Shown: positions 38,761-48,363, counted from the first letter of the stretch. The stretch is 64,000 nt of DNA from Solimicrobium silvestre (GCF_002976435.1 NZ_PUGF01000027.1:1-64000), one strand, 5' to 3'. Notes: a model not told the origin generated them from the letters alone. Made by a program: numbers and translations.

Positions 38761-40737
38761 TTATTTCAACGGCTGCAAAATCGTAGTCAAACGATCCGGC
38801 GTTCCTTCGATGCGGACTAAATGCGGATATTTCAACCCGTCATGATAATCAATGCTCACGGTATGGTAACGATCATCCTTTTTAAGCAGCAATTCGATCG
38901 GCTGTTTGCTGGTTTTTGCTGCCGTTATAACCTCTTTTAACAGCTCCGCTTTATAGCTACGTCCATTTACCGCTAGCAGCGTCGCGCCAATTGTCATGCC
39001 ATGCTTGAAGGCGACGCCATCCCACGCGACATAATCTAAACGCCCTTCTTTACCAACTGTGAAGCCGAGTGAATAAGCATAATCCGTCACATGACGTTCT
39101 TCCTCTTCGCTCTTGGTAGCTTCGCTGCGTTCTTCGGTGTAAGCCAACTTCCAACCCGCACGAGTTAAGCCGTCTTTAGGGCCTTCTTTTGCATGTCCAT
39201 CTAAACGCGTGCGCAGGAAAGTTGCCCAGTCATAGGGTTGTATTGCATTGAGCGTGCTCACTACGTCGTCAAAGGTGTAAGTCAATGCGCTATGGCGACC
39301 ATTTTCGACGCCGAAGAAAGTGTGCGCAAAATCATTTAATGATTTTTGCTCACCCGACATTTCGCGAATTTTGGTATCCACATCCAACCAGACTAATTGG
39401 CCTTCGCGGTAGTAATCTTCTGGACGCTGCCAAGATACCCATGCCAACGGACTGCGGCGCGAAATGATCGGCATGTTGGTGGTGTCTTGCAATGCGCGCC
39501 ATGTGCGGCCTACGCGTTGATCATAAGAAGCTGCGATATTGGCCAAAGTATCGCGAGTTTGCTCGACGCTGACTAAACCGGAGCGCGCGGCTAATACATC
39601 GCCCCAGTATTCGGTTTGTCCTTCATATACCCATAGCAAGGAATTTTGCATCGGGACGTTGAAATTAGGCGTCCATAAATCGGCGGGGCGACGAAATTTG
39701 CCATCCCATGAATGAGTAAATTCATGCGGTAGCAAACCACGCGTTCCCCACGTTTTACTCCATTCGGTAAAATAATTCGGCTTAACCCCATTTTCGCTCG
39801 ATTGATGATGCTCCAAACCGATACCGGTAAATTCATCGCTCAACGACAACAGGAAATCATAGTGCACATAATGTTGCGAACCATACAGCTTATAAGCCTG
39901 CTGCACCAAAGCACGATGCGCATCAATTTGTTCTGGCTTGGTGACTAAATTTTCCGGTCTGTCTGCAACCACATTCAAAAATACCGGTACTTTTGCGCCC
40001 GGATCCAGATCAAAACGTTTGAAGTATTTACCGGCAAAAAGCGGTGAATCAATCAAATCATCTAAATTGGTTTGTTTAAACTGGGCTTGTGTACCTACTT
40101 GCTGGGCAAGCTCTAACGCAGTGCCAAACTTCCAATCGGCAGGCAGCGTTACGCTCGGCTTAAAGCTGATGCCGCGGGCATAGTATCCGGCCGGATAAAG
40201 CACTACAGCATTCCATTGCACGCCAACGATTTCCTGTGTGGCGGTAATGCGGCCTTGGTTACCTTCAACGGGTGACAGGAACTGATAATCGGCATCAATA
40301 AATTTGACGTTGGCAGGGACAGTCAGATGAAAGGCGAACATGTTGAGCGTGTCACGCTTCCATTCAACCGGTTGACCATTCGCTGTCAGCATTAAGCCCG
40401 CAAGCTGCGAGATTGGCCCAGTCGGAGCATGGTTACCTGGCAACCATTGCGGATAAAATAGCGTTAATTTACCGGCCGTGACAGGGATTCTTTCATGCAC
40501 TTTAAAAATCTTTTGGTCGAGGTTCGTCACATCGACGTCCAGTTGAATAGTACCTGGATAAACTTTATCGACGGGCGGCGGAATTTCCTGCGCGACAGCA
40601 ACATGAAACGCTGTTGCCGCTAATAAAGTAGCGATTAATTTGGCGTTAGGTAACTTGCCAGAAATAGCCTTATGTTCGCTTGAAAATGGCATATATATCC
40701 GATCATTTAAAAACTTGCTAGAAGATTGAAACTTCAT
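38761..40737 (-). CDS. M61-family metallopeptidase (glycyl aminopeptidase-like), exported
   Basis: Protein of up to 658 residues. The zinc site is HEFTH (His338, Glu339, His342), with the third ligand probably the Glu in YEGQTEYWG. The N-terminal beta domain starts IQLDVDVTNLDQKIFKVHERIPV, and a PDZ domain lies at the C-terminus (about 540-640, LGFTVGKEGRLDYVAWDGVAFKHG). A signal-like stretch (LIATLLAATAFHVAVAQ) sits at residues 40-56, unusually far in. The true start may therefore be ATG 40689 (16 codons later), still giving a long n-region. M61 enzymes remove N-terminal Gly or Ala from peptides. Confidence 0.9.
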   Translation of the reverse strand: MKFQSSSKFLNDRIYMPFSSEHKAISGKLPNAKLIATLLAATAFHVAVAQEIPPPVDKVYPGTIQLDVDVTNLDQKIFKVHERIPVTAGKLTLFYPQWLPGNHAPTGPISQLAGLMLTANGQPVEWKRDTLNMFAFHLTVPANVKFIDADYQFLSPVEGNQGRITATQEIVGVQWNAVVLYPAGYYARGISFKPSVTLPADWKFGTALELAQQVGTQAQFKQTNLDDLIDSPLFAGKYFKRFDLDPGAKVPVFLNVVADRPENLVTKPEQIDAHRALVQQAYKLYGSQHYVHYDFLLSLSDEFTGIGLEHHQSSENGVKPNYFTEWSKTWGTRGLLPHEFTHSWDGKFRRPADLWTPNFNVPMQNSLLWVYEGQTEYWGDVLAARSGLVSVEQTRDTLANIAASYDQRVGRTWRALQDTTNMPIISRRSPLAWVSWQRPEDYYREGQLVWLDVDTKIREMSGEQKSLNDFAHTFFGVENGRHSALTYTFDDVVSTLNAIQPYDWATFLRTRLDGHAKEGPKDGLTRAGWKLAYTEERSEATKSEEEERHVTDYAYSLGFTVGKEGRLDYVAWDGVAFKHGMTIGATLLAVNGRSYKAELLKEVITAAKTSKQPIELLLKKDDRYHTVSIDYHDGLKYPHLVRIEGTPDRLTTILQPLK

Positions 40738-41014
40738 GATGTTATTTTTTATATTTCACCACCCAGTTGAGTAAAACCCAGGCAGTCCAAAGAGAGTCTG
40801 CTTTACTTTACATTTAAAGTTTCGATAGTTTATACCGCTGTCATTATTTTTGCTTAACAGCAACAATAATGATGTTCCGTTTATACAACTTGTTAAATTA
40901 CTTGCAATAGCTATTCGTTTAGGAAATACTTTCAGTGGCATCTGAATTGCGTATTTTTCTATTCAAGAATTCCTGCATCTCTCTCAACCAATTACATAGT
41001 GCTAAAGGATTAAA

Positions 41015-41350
41015 ATGACATTCGCCGAATCCATCCGTATTTGCTTTAATAAATATGCCGACTTCAATGGTCGCGCTTCCCGTTCTGAATTTTGGTGGTT
41101 TGCATTATTCACTTTCTTAGTCTCCGCTGCATTAAATATCATCAACAGATCAGGCACCCTGAGCGGATTATTTTCTCTGGCAACGCTGATCCCATCATTA
41201 GCAGTTGGCGCACGCAGATTGCACGACACAAACCGTAGCGGCTGGCTGCAATTGCTTTGGTTCATTCCAATCATCGGCTGGATTTTTCTTCTTATTTGGG
41301 ATGTGCAAGACAGCGACAAAGAAGCTAACCGTTTCGACACGGCTGCATAA
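41015..41350 (+). CDS. DUF805 inner-membrane protein (YhaH-like)
   Basis: Protein of 111 residues with about three helices. It begins MTFAESIRICFNKYADFNGRASRSEFWWFALF, the hallmark of DUF805, with PSLAVGARRLHDTNRSGWL later and WDVQDSDKEANRF at the end. Inner-membrane location is clear and function unknown. The preceding 277 bp (40738-41014) carry no recognisable gene. Confidence 0.92.
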   Translation: MTFAESIRICFNKYADFNGRASRSEFWWFALFTFLVSAALNIINRSGTLSGLFSLATLIPSLAVGARRLHDTNRSGWLQLLWFIPIIGWIFLLIWDVQDSDKEANRFDTAA

Positions 41351-41420
41351 TTCAGATTCAAATTAACATGGGCTGACAATGCGTCAGCCCTGCAATACCT
41401 CCTCCCATCAACTCGCTGAA

Positions 41421-41451
41421 ATATATGTGGCATTTTAAATGCAACATATAT
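41421..41451 (+). promoter_or_regulatory. NsrR-type operator overlapping the nsrR promoter
   Basis: A 31-bp dyad centred on T41436. The core GCATTT-T-AAATGC is flanked by ATATATGT and ACATATAT, with one mismatched pair (G/A). This matches the known NsrR half-site pattern (ATGxATTT-N-AAATxCAT). It overlaps a TATAAT (41451-41456), so binding would block transcription. It lies 50 bp before the nsrR start and 610 bp before hmp, suggesting control of both as one unit. Confidence 0.75.
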
Positions 41452-41501
41452 ATAATTCAAACATCCCATCAGCAATCGCAACCTTGAGTTGCGTTTTTTC
41501 C

Positions 41502-41960
41502 ATGCAGCTTACCCATTTTACTGATTTCGGCTTGCGTATTTTGATTTACCTCACCGGCGTACCGGACGGCGAAGTAGTCACGATTAAAGAGATTTCAGCG
41601 CAATTCAATGTGCCGCAAAATCATCTGAATAAAATCGCTAACCGACTTGGCAAATTGGGCTGGGTAGAGGCCACGCCAGGGCGTAACGGTGGCTTACGTC
41701 TGAATATCGAACCAGCTAGTTTGCTGTTGGGCGATATTTTGCAAACGCTGGAAGGCCATCCAGCTTTGGTTGATTGCGAAAAACCCGCTTGCGCACTGAA
41801 AGGCAACTGCAATTTAAAACGCATTCTTGATCTTGGCTTACGTGACTTTTTTGCTGCGATGAATCAATACAGTCTGGCAGACTTAACCCAATCACCTACT
41901 TCGGATGTGATCGCCCGTATGCATTTTCAACCGCGTAGTTTGTCGGCACGACCGCACTAA
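41502..41960 (+). CDS. nsrR: Nitric-oxide-sensing Rrf2-family repressor NsrR
   Basis: Repressor of 152 residues starting MQLTHFTDFGLRILIYL at ATG 41502; an upstream in-frame start at 41439 lies inside the operator and is rejected. The winged-helix domain has IKEISAQFNVPQNHLNKI and GRNGGLRL. Three cysteines at residues 92, 97 and 103 (DCEKPACALKGNC) have the spacing that binds the [Fe-S] cluster in NsrR. Nitric oxide damages the cluster and releases DNA. The flavohaemoglobin gene follows 100 bp later. Confidence 0.93.
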   Translation: MQLTHFTDFGLRILIYLTGVPDGEVVTIKEISAQFNVPQNHLNKIANRLGKLGWVEATPGRNGGLRLNIEPASLLLGDILQTLEGHPALVDCEKPACALKGNCNLKRILDLGLRDFFAAMNQYSLADLTQSPTSDVIARMHFQPRSLSARPH

Positions 41961-42060
41961 ATATCCCACTACTATTTTGTTAGTTTGACCCGGCATCATC
42001 ACGCCGTTTAGAAACACGTTTTATTTGTCGCATATTATTTACCACAATAAGGAATTACTG

Positions 42061-43293
42061 ATGTTATCAATAGAAACCAGAGCTGTATTAGACGCTTCAG
42101 TCCCCGTACTACGTGAGCACGGCGTAGCAATTACCACCAGTTTTTATGCAAGCATGTTTGCTGCCCATCCTGAATTAAAAAACATCTTCAACATGGGAAA
42201 TCAAAAATCAGGCGCGCAACAACAATCACTAGCTAGCGCCCTATTCGCTTACGCCGCCAATTATGATAATCAGGCTGCGCTCTTGCCGGTAGTGAGCCGG
42301 ATTGTACAAAAACACGTTAGCGTAGGGATTCGTGCCGACCACTACCCTATCGTTGGGAAGTATTTACTGGGCGGAATTGCTCATGTATTGGGTGCCGCCG
42401 CCACACCGGCCTTGTTGGCGGCATGGGGCGATGCCTATGGTGATCTGGCTGGACTATTTATCTCCGAAGAGCAAGCCCAATATCGCAGCAAAAGTATAGA
42501 ACCGGGACAATGCAGACAAGTTACGGTAAATAAAAAAGTAATCGAGAGTGAGCAAGTTACGTCGTTTTATCTGGTTGCCACCGATGGCAATCCTTTGCCG
42601 GCTTTTTTACCTGGTCAATATATCAGCGTGGCGATGCAAGTAGCTGATGGCGGAAAACAGCTGCGTCAGCTACGTCAATACAGCCTGTCAGACGCAGCGG
42701 ATAAGCCGTACTGGCGGATTAGCGTTAAGCGCGAAGTTGCGCAGGCTGAACTAGATGCCGGCATGGTGTCCGGGTTAATCCATGATCAAATTCAGGTTGG
42801 CGACACGCTTTGGGTCGGCATGCCTTGCGGTGACTTTGTGTTACATCACGAGTCCGAACTTGCAAGCAACCGTGCGCCATTAATATTAATCAGTGCTGGG
42901 GTCGGCATTACGCCGGTGATGAGTATGCTGCACAGCAGTTTGGCTAAGCAGCAGCGCCAGGTACGATTTTTCCACGCAACACGAAGCGGAAAATATCATG
43001 CCTTACGCTCTGAATTGCATGCATTGGCGCAGCATAATAAGCAGTTGGATATACATATTTGCTATGAACATCCTGAGACCAGCGATGTCATTGGACGTGA
43101 TTACATATCGGCTGGCAAGCTTGATTTAAACGCCGTCAACGCCGACCTGCTACCCACAAATGGGCACTATTATTTATGCGGCCCTAGCCCATTCATGCAA
43201 CAACAACGTCGCGCCTTAATAGCGCGTGGTATTCCAGAGGCGCAAATTCGTCATGAAGTATTTGGCCCGGAATTGATTGGTCATTTGGCTTAA
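42061..43293 (+). CDS. hmp: Flavohaemoprotein, nitric oxide dioxygenase
   Basis: Protein of 410 residues from the ATG at 42061 (AAGGAA site upstream). Residues about 1-135 form a globin domain, with the proximal His in QKHVSVGIRADHYPIVGKYL. Residues about 150-260 bind FAD (RQYSLSD), and 270-405 bind NAD(P)H (GVGITPVMSML, CGPSPFMQQ). It oxidises nitric oxide to nitrate using oxygen and NADH. It lies behind nsrR and is presumably repressed by it. No second NsrR site is seen directly upstream. Confidence 0.95.
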   Translation: MLSIETRAVLDASVPVLREHGVAITTSFYASMFAAHPELKNIFNMGNQKSGAQQQSLASALFAYAANYDNQAALLPVVSRIVQKHVSVGIRADHYPIVGKYLLGGIAHVLGAAATPALLAAWGDAYGDLAGLFISEEQAQYRSKSIEPGQCRQVTVNKKVIESEQVTSFYLVATDGNPLPAFLPGQYISVAMQVADGGKQLRQLRQYSLSDAADKPYWRISVKREVAQAELDAGMVSGLIHDQIQVGDTLWVGMPCGDFVLHHESELASNRAPLILISAGVGITPVMSMLHSSLAKQQRQVRFFHATRSGKYHALRSELHALAQHNKQLDIHICYEHPETSDVIGRDYISAGKLDLNAVNADLLPTNGHYYLCGPSPFMQQQRRALIARGIPEAQIRHEVFGPELIGHLA

Positions 43294-43314
43294 ATAAGCT
43301 CCTGCTTAAAAACG

Positions 43315-43351
43315 TTTTTTGCCAGAAATTATCACCATTTCTGGCAAAAAA
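43315..43351. repeat. Long A/T-flanked hairpin after hmp
   Basis: TTTTTTGCCAGAAAT pairs with ATTTCTGGCAAAAAA across about 7 nt. The stem is long, but on both strands the T-run precedes it and an A-run follows, the reverse of an intrinsic terminator. It may still stabilise the mRNA end. Confidence 0.5.
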
Positions 43352-43440
43352 CCACGCAATCTGCGCGCCCCCGTCTCGTTTGTTGCCCTATAATGCGCGC
43401 TCGTGCTTTACTCTCCAATCGCGCATTCAATCACAGACTT

Positions 43441-44250
43441 ATGGCCGTTAATCATTACGAAAACTTCCCGGTTGCCTCCTTTTTGCTGCCCGCCCGCTTG
43501 CGCCCTGCGGTGCGTGCCTTGTACACATTTGCGCGTAGTGCGGACGATATTGCCGACGAGGGAGATGCGAATGACGAACAACGCATAGCCGGTTTAAATT
43601 CGTATGCGGCGCAATTAGCGCAAATTAAACGGGGCGATACGCCGGATGATGCACAGTTTCAAGTTCTACAACAAACCATTGCGCAATATCAGCTACCGAT
43701 TCAACCGCTCTATCAATTACTTTCCGCCTTTAAGCAAGATGTCGTTAAAAAACGTTATGCCAATTATGCTGAGTTGTTAGATTATTGCGACCGCTCGGCC
43801 AATCCGGTCGGTAATTTAATTTTGCATCTATATGGCGCAGCCACTCCGCAAAACTTGCACGATTCCGACGCGATTTGCTCGGCATTACAACTAATTAATT
43901 TTTGGCAGGATGTAGCCATCGACTGGCAAAAGCAGCGCATTTATATTCCACTTGACGATATGCAGCGCTTTGGCGTTTCAGAGCAAACCATTGGCGAACA
44001 AATTTGCGACCCGGCCTGGCGCGCACTAATGCAATTTGAAGTGCAACGAACCCGCGAACTAATGCTCTCCGGCAGTCAATTAGCTTGCCGCTTACCAGGC
44101 AGAATTGGGCTGGAGTTACGCGCAGTCGTTCAGGGGGGATTAAGAATTTTAGAAAAGATTGAACTAAAGCAAGAAAACGTTTTCCAAGACAGGCCAAAAT
44201 TAAACAAGTGGGATAGTCTGGTGATTGCCTGGCGGGTAATTTGGATGTAA
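43441..44250 (+). CDS. hpnC: Squalene-synthesis protein HpnC (phytoene/squalene synthase family)
   Basis: Protein of 269 residues from ATG 43441, where the family begins (MAVNHYENFPVASFLLPA). The two aspartate-rich motifs are RSADDIADEGDA and NFWQDVAIDWQ. In hopanoid producers HpnC converts presqualene diphosphate to hydroxysqualene, acting with HpnD (first step) and HpnE (final reduction). Neither hpnD nor hpnE lies within the window after it. An earlier in-frame start at 43393 lacks support. Confidence 0.9.
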   Translation: MAVNHYENFPVASFLLPARLRPAVRALYTFARSADDIADEGDANDEQRIAGLNSYAAQLAQIKRGDTPDDAQFQVLQQTIAQYQLPIQPLYQLLSAFKQDVVKKRYANYAELLDYCDRSANPVGNLILHLYGAATPQNLHDSDAICSALQLINFWQDVAIDWQKQRIYIPLDDMQRFGVSEQTIGEQICDPAWRALMQFEVQRTRELMLSGSQLACRLPGRIGLELRAVVQGGLRILEKIELKQENVFQDRPKLNKWDSLVIAWRVIWM

Positions 44251-44459
44251 TAAGATAACAAATTATATTTCAGCCTACCTTAGGTGAAGCAGGAGTTTCG
44301 CGGAATATGTCCATGCCTGCATTTCAGACAAGTAAACAGGTGTAAATGATTGTGTTACGAGAATAAAATACTAAACTGAACTTGACTAAGTACTTAACAA
44401 GATCTACATTCTTCACCTTTGCGGCACCAAATACAAATCGACGGAAAAATATTCCAACA

Positions 44460-44798
44460 ATGTTCCAGCAACAGCGAAAATCATCTGCCACGTCCCGCTT
44501 CACCTTGAAACTAAAGGCGAAATCGTGGTGCGCGCTAGTAGCGTTGATAACGGCGCTGGCCTTTATCTCGCTGATTTCGATTGCGGCAACACATCACCAT
44601 AGCACCGTCCAAGAATCCCAAGACTGCTCGTTTTGCAGTGCTGTTTCCGATAAAATCGGCGGTAACTTAGCTGCACCGTCCTTATTCGTCGCCAGTTTCT
44701 TTGTCCTGTTTAGGGTCGCAGTTCAAACTCTACGCAGTACTTTCTACGTCACTTCCAAACTTTTTCCACCTAGCTGCGGCCCGCCTAGCATCGCTTAA
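44460..44798 (+). CDS. DUF2946-like exported protein upstream of a TonB receptor
   Basis: Protein of 112 residues (start ATG 44460; a longer frame begins at 44382). A basic N-terminus and hydrophobic helix (about 22-42) precede HHHSTVQESQDCSFCSAVSD, a His/Cys cluster typical of DUF2946. A second hydrophobic stretch (LFVASFFVLFRVAVQ) and a tail SCGPPSIA follow; the RxPP-type ending is common in the family. DUF2946 genes often precede TonB-dependent receptors, as here. The metal-ligand-like residues hint at a copper or other metal role, which is inference only. Confidence 0.6.
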   Translation: MFQQQRKSSATSRFTLKLKAKSWCALVALITALAFISLISIAATHHHSTVQESQDCSFCSAVSDKIGGNLAAPSLFVASFFVLFRVAVQTLRSTFYVTSKLFPPSCGPPSIA

Positions 44799-44988
44799 TC
44801 ACACCTGAAGAGTATTGCTCGTCTACCGCGTTCACACGCGACGTGGAATCGCGCAGCTTATCTCTCATTCTGTCTTACATGTCATCTTGATTGGCGGCTA
44901 AGCATATTCCCTGAATGGATATCGCGTTAGCCACGCTAGCCATATTTTTTTAATATTCGTTTTGCACCTATATCATCCGAGGTTTTTC

Positions 44989-47181
44989 ATGCAACGTACT
45001 TCATCAACATTAACGCGACGCAAGCTATCGCTGGCTATTGCGGGTATTTTAGCGGCCAGTTCCGGCTATTCCACGTTACTGTATGCAGCAGATCCCGCGG
45101 CTACCCCGCCACTACCAGCCGAAACGCCAACCAATTCCGCCAACACGGTAGTCATCACTGCTCCTGAGCGCCTAAAAAGTGCCCGGACAGAGTTACTGCC
45201 CAACATCGGCACCACCGTTTATTCCGTTGATAAGCACATGATCGACAGCTTAGGCCAAGGCGACAGCACGCCATTTGATGATGTATTACTGCGCATGCCC
45301 GGCGTGGTGCAAGATTCAAAAGCGTCCGGCTCGTTACATATTCGAGATGACCATGGCAATGTGCAATACCGAATTAATGGCGTTGAATTACCGGAAGGGA
45401 TTTCAGGATTTGGTCAAGCAGTGGACACACGCTTTATTGATAATATCGACTTCGTAACCGGCGCACTGCCAGCCCAGTACGGCTTGCGCACGGCGGGCAT
45501 TATTGACATTCAAACCAAAGAAGGCAGTGTTGAGCCGGGCGGACGAATTGGGATGCTGATTGGCAGCAATCATTACGTAGAACCAAGTGCAGAAGTGTTC
45601 GGTAGCCGCGGCGCGTTTAACTATTATTTGTCCGGCAGTTATTTGCAAAACTCCATCGGCATTGAAAATCCAACTGCCTCCAAAAATCCGATTCATGATG
45701 ACACCCATCAAACCAAATCTTTTGGTAATTTGTCGTATTACTTAAATGACGATTCACGCATTAGCCTGTTGTTTGGCACGTATGACGGCAAATTTCAAAT
45801 CCCGAATAACCCGAATCAAACAGCGCAATATTCGCTAACTGGCTACAGCGATCTCACTACCGGCTTTAACAGCGTGCCCTCTTCTTCATTGAATGAACGG
45901 CAAAATGAAGAAAACCGTTTCATGGTGCTGTCGTATCAAAAAACCCTGGGTAATTTGAATTTCCAAATTTCGGGCTACCACCAATATTCAGAAACCTTGT
46001 ATACCCCTGATGTTGCCGGCGATTTGATTTACAACGGTATTGCCGCGCAAGCGATGCGCAACAGCTCATCGAACGGCCTGCAATTTGATACTAGCTACAA
46101 ACTCAACGCGCAGCACACAGTGCGCGGCGGCTTTGCTTACAATCGACAAGATACCGAGAGCAATAACAGCTCGCAGGTATTCCCGATCGCGAATGGCGTC
46201 ACCAGCGCTGATCCAGTAACGATCATCGACAATTCCAGCAAAACAGGCACTACCGGCAGTTTTTATATGCAAGATCAGTGGACAATTACCAAAGCACTGA
46301 CATTTAACTATGGCGCGCGCTACGACCAAGTTTCAGCTTTCATCCAGGAGCATCAATGGAGCCCGCGCTTAAATTTGGCATTTAAGGCTACTGAAGATAC
46401 CGCCCTGCATGCTGGCTATTCACGGTACTTTACGCCGCCATCGCAAGAATTATTGTCGCAAAATAGTATTGATAAATACGCAGGCACCACCGGCGCAGCT
46501 AATGTCCCAACGTCAGATCCGGTCAAAGCAGAACGCACCAATTATTTTGATATGGGCATTAGCCACAAAGTCAATGCACAGTTATCGGTGACCGCGGATG
46601 TGTACTACAAACAAATCACCAATTTGTTAGATGAGGGCCAGTTCGGTCAAGCCTTGATTTTGTCGCCTTTTAATTATGCCAAAGGCTATGCAAAAGGCTT
46701 GGAATTGTCCGCCATTTACAATGAAAAAAACTGGGGCGGCTTTCTGAATTTATCCGCTCAAAAAGCACAAGGTACCGATATTATTTCTGGACAAGCCACG
46801 TTTGGACCGGATGAATTAGCCTATATCGCCAACCATTATGTGTATTTGGATCACGACCAAACCTTCTCAATTTCCGGTGGTGCTAACACAAAGTTAGGCG
46901 ACTACAAACTGAGTGGTGATTTCATCTACGGCAGCGGCTTACGCAACACACCAACTGGCGGCGCACCGAATTCCGCCTCACTGCCGGACTACATCACTTT
47001 CAATAGCAATATAACCCGCACTTGGAAAGACACCGCAATTGGCAGCATTGAAGGTCGTATCGCTTTATTGAATATTTTTGACCGCTCCTACGAGTTGCGC
47101 GACGGCACGGGGATTGGTGTTGGAGCACCGCAATATGGCGCGCGACGGACTTTGTTTGTAGGAATGTCGACGAGTTTTTAA
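44989..47181 (+). CDS. TonB-dependent outer-membrane receptor
   Basis: Receptor of 730 residues from ATG 44989 (AGG site upstream; an earlier start at 44962 is less likely). A signal peptide ends near LLYAADP. A possible TonB box is TVVITAPE (about residue 48). The plug domain follows to about residue 190 (DVLLRMPGVVQDSK, YRINGVELPEGISGFGQ, LPAQYGLRTAGIIDIQTK). A 22-strand barrel follows, ending in GARRTLFVGMSTSF with the terminal aromatic residue. It imports a chelate or cofactor using TonB energy. The substrate is unknown; the adjacent DUF2946 gene makes a metal compound plausible. Confidence 0.93.
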   Translation: MQRTSSTLTRRKLSLAIAGILAASSGYSTLLYAADPAATPPLPAETPTNSANTVVITAPERLKSARTELLPNIGTTVYSVDKHMIDSLGQGDSTPFDDVLLRMPGVVQDSKASGSLHIRDDHGNVQYRINGVELPEGISGFGQAVDTRFIDNIDFVTGALPAQYGLRTAGIIDIQTKEGSVEPGGRIGMLIGSNHYVEPSAEVFGSRGAFNYYLSGSYLQNSIGIENPTASKNPIHDDTHQTKSFGNLSYYLNDDSRISLLFGTYDGKFQIPNNPNQTAQYSLTGYSDLTTGFNSVPSSSLNERQNEENRFMVLSYQKTLGNLNFQISGYHQYSETLYTPDVAGDLIYNGIAAQAMRNSSSNGLQFDTSYKLNAQHTVRGGFAYNRQDTESNNSSQVFPIANGVTSADPVTIIDNSSKTGTTGSFYMQDQWTITKALTFNYGARYDQVSAFIQEHQWSPRLNLAFKATEDTALHAGYSRYFTPPSQELLSQNSIDKYAGTTGAANVPTSDPVKAERTNYFDMGISHKVNAQLSVTADVYYKQITNLLDEGQFGQALILSPFNYAKGYAKGLELSAIYNEKNWGGFLNLSAQKAQGTDIISGQATFGPDELAYIANHYVYLDHDQTFSISGGANTKLGDYKLSGDFIYGSGLRNTPTGGAPNSASLPDYITFNSNITRTWKDTAIGSIEGRIALLNIFDRSYELRDGTGIGVGAPQYGARRTLFVGMSTSF

Positions 47182-47185
47182 TGGT

Positions 47186-47227
47186 AAAAAAGGCCGCTCA
47201 GTTGTTTAAATTGAGCGGCCTTTTTTT
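47186..47227. terminator. Bidirectional intrinsic terminator
   Basis: AAAAAAGGCCGCTCA (47186-47200) pairs with TGAGCGGCCTTTTTT (47212-47226). It serves both the TonB receptor (plus) and nemA (minus). Confidence 0.95.
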
Positions 47228-47241
47228 AATGCTATAAGCGC

Positions 47242-48333
47242 TTACAAGGTCGGATAATCCGTATAACCCTTTGCATCACCACCATAAAACGTCGCACGAT
47301 CCGGCATATTCAATTCCGCGCCTTGCGAGAACCGGGTTACCAAATCAGGATTAGCAATAAATGGCCGGCCAAACGCAACTGCGTCGCCAAAACCTTGCTC
47401 AATTAATGTTTCCGCTTCAGCCGCACTGTAATTGCCACAATAAATTAATGTGCCCTTAAATACCGAGCGCAATTGATTACGGAACGCATCCGACAATAAC
47501 GGTCCACCAGCCCAATCAGGTTCTGCTACGTGCAGATATGCAATGCCACGTGCAGAAAATTCTTTTGCCAAATACAAGGCCATCGCATCTGCTTCGGTAT
47601 CAAGAATACCGTGCGCGACAAAGTGTGGTGAAATCCGAACACCAACGCGATCTGCACCCATTTCTGCAATCGCAGCATCAACCGCCTCCAGACTCAAGCG
47701 CGCACGATTTTCCAAACTACCACCGTAAATATCGGTGCGATGATTACTGTTAGTTGACATGAACTGCTGCAATAAATACCCATTTGCCGCATGCACTTCA
47801 ACCAGATCAAAACCAGCGCGTTTGGCGCGTTGCGCTGCCTGACGATATTGCGCAACAATGCCCGGCATTTCTGTCAATTCTAAAGCACGTGGCATTTCGG
47901 TTGGCACATTAGCCGGCGTACCGTCTGGTAACACGACAAATGATTGGCTATTTTCAGCAAGCAACGCCGATGGCGCAACCGGCGCACCGCCATTTTCTTG
48001 CAACAAAGAATGTGAAATACGGCCCACATGCCACAACTGCAAAGCAATCCGTCCGCCTTTAGCATGCACAGCAGCAACAACTTGCTTCCATCCCGCTTCT
48101 TGCTCATCAGTATAAATACCCGGAGTCCAAGCATAACCTTGGCCTTGGCGTGAAATTTGACTGGCCTCAGTAACGATTAATCCAGCACTCGCGCGCTGTT
48201 GATAGTATTCAACATTTAAAGCGCGCGGCACATCGCCCTGACCAGCTCGTGAACGAGTTAATGGAGCCATCACAACGCGATTTGTCAGCGCTATTGAACC
48301 AGTTGTTACTGGGGAGAGTAATTTTTTATACAT
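47242..48333 (-). CDS. nemA: Old-yellow-enzyme family alkene reductase (N-ethylmaleimide reductase-like)
   Basis: FMN-dependent TIM-barrel enzyme of 363 residues. It starts KKLLSPVTTGSIALTNRVVMAPLTRSRA. The substrate-binding residues lie in FDLVEVHAANGYLLQQFMSTNSNHRTDIYGGSLENR. FMN phosphate contacts are in LIYCGNYSAAEAETLI and AVAFGRPFIANPDLV. It reduces activated alkenes, nitroesters and quinones with NAD(P)H. It lies 108 bp downstream of nemR, with its own copy of the operator just before its start (48349-48363). Confidence 0.94.
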   Translation of the reverse strand: MYKKLLSPVTTGSIALTNRVVMAPLTRSRAGQGDVPRALNVEYYQQRASAGLIVTEASQISRQGQGYAWTPGIYTDEQEAGWKQVVAAVHAKGGRIALQLWHVGRISHSLLQENGGAPVAPSALLAENSQSFVVLPDGTPANVPTEMPRALELTEMPGIVAQYRQAAQRAKRAGFDLVEVHAANGYLLQQFMSTNSNHRTDIYGGSLENRARLSLEAVDAAIAEMGADRVGVRISPHFVAHGILDTEADAMALYLAKEFSARGIAYLHVAEPDWAGGPLLSDAFRNQLRSVFKGTLIYCGNYSAAEAETLIEQGFGDAVAFGRPFIANPDLVTRFSQGAELNMPDRATFYGGDAKGYTDYPTL

Positions 48334-48348
48334 AAAATCCCTTAATAT

Positions 48349-48363
48349 TAGACCAGTCGTCTA
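48349..48363 (-). promoter_or_regulatory. NemR-type operator before nemA
   Basis: TAGACCAGTCGTCTA, a 15-bp dyad (TAGAC/GTCTA around CAGTC), 15 bp upstream of the nemA start codon. It is identical to the site before nemR, and matches the NemR box of E. coli as recalled. Confidence 0.85.

Noticed and set aside
43315-43351. Hairpin after hmp as an intrinsic terminator
   Set aside because: On both strands the U-run comes before the stem and an A-run after it, so the classical signal is absent.
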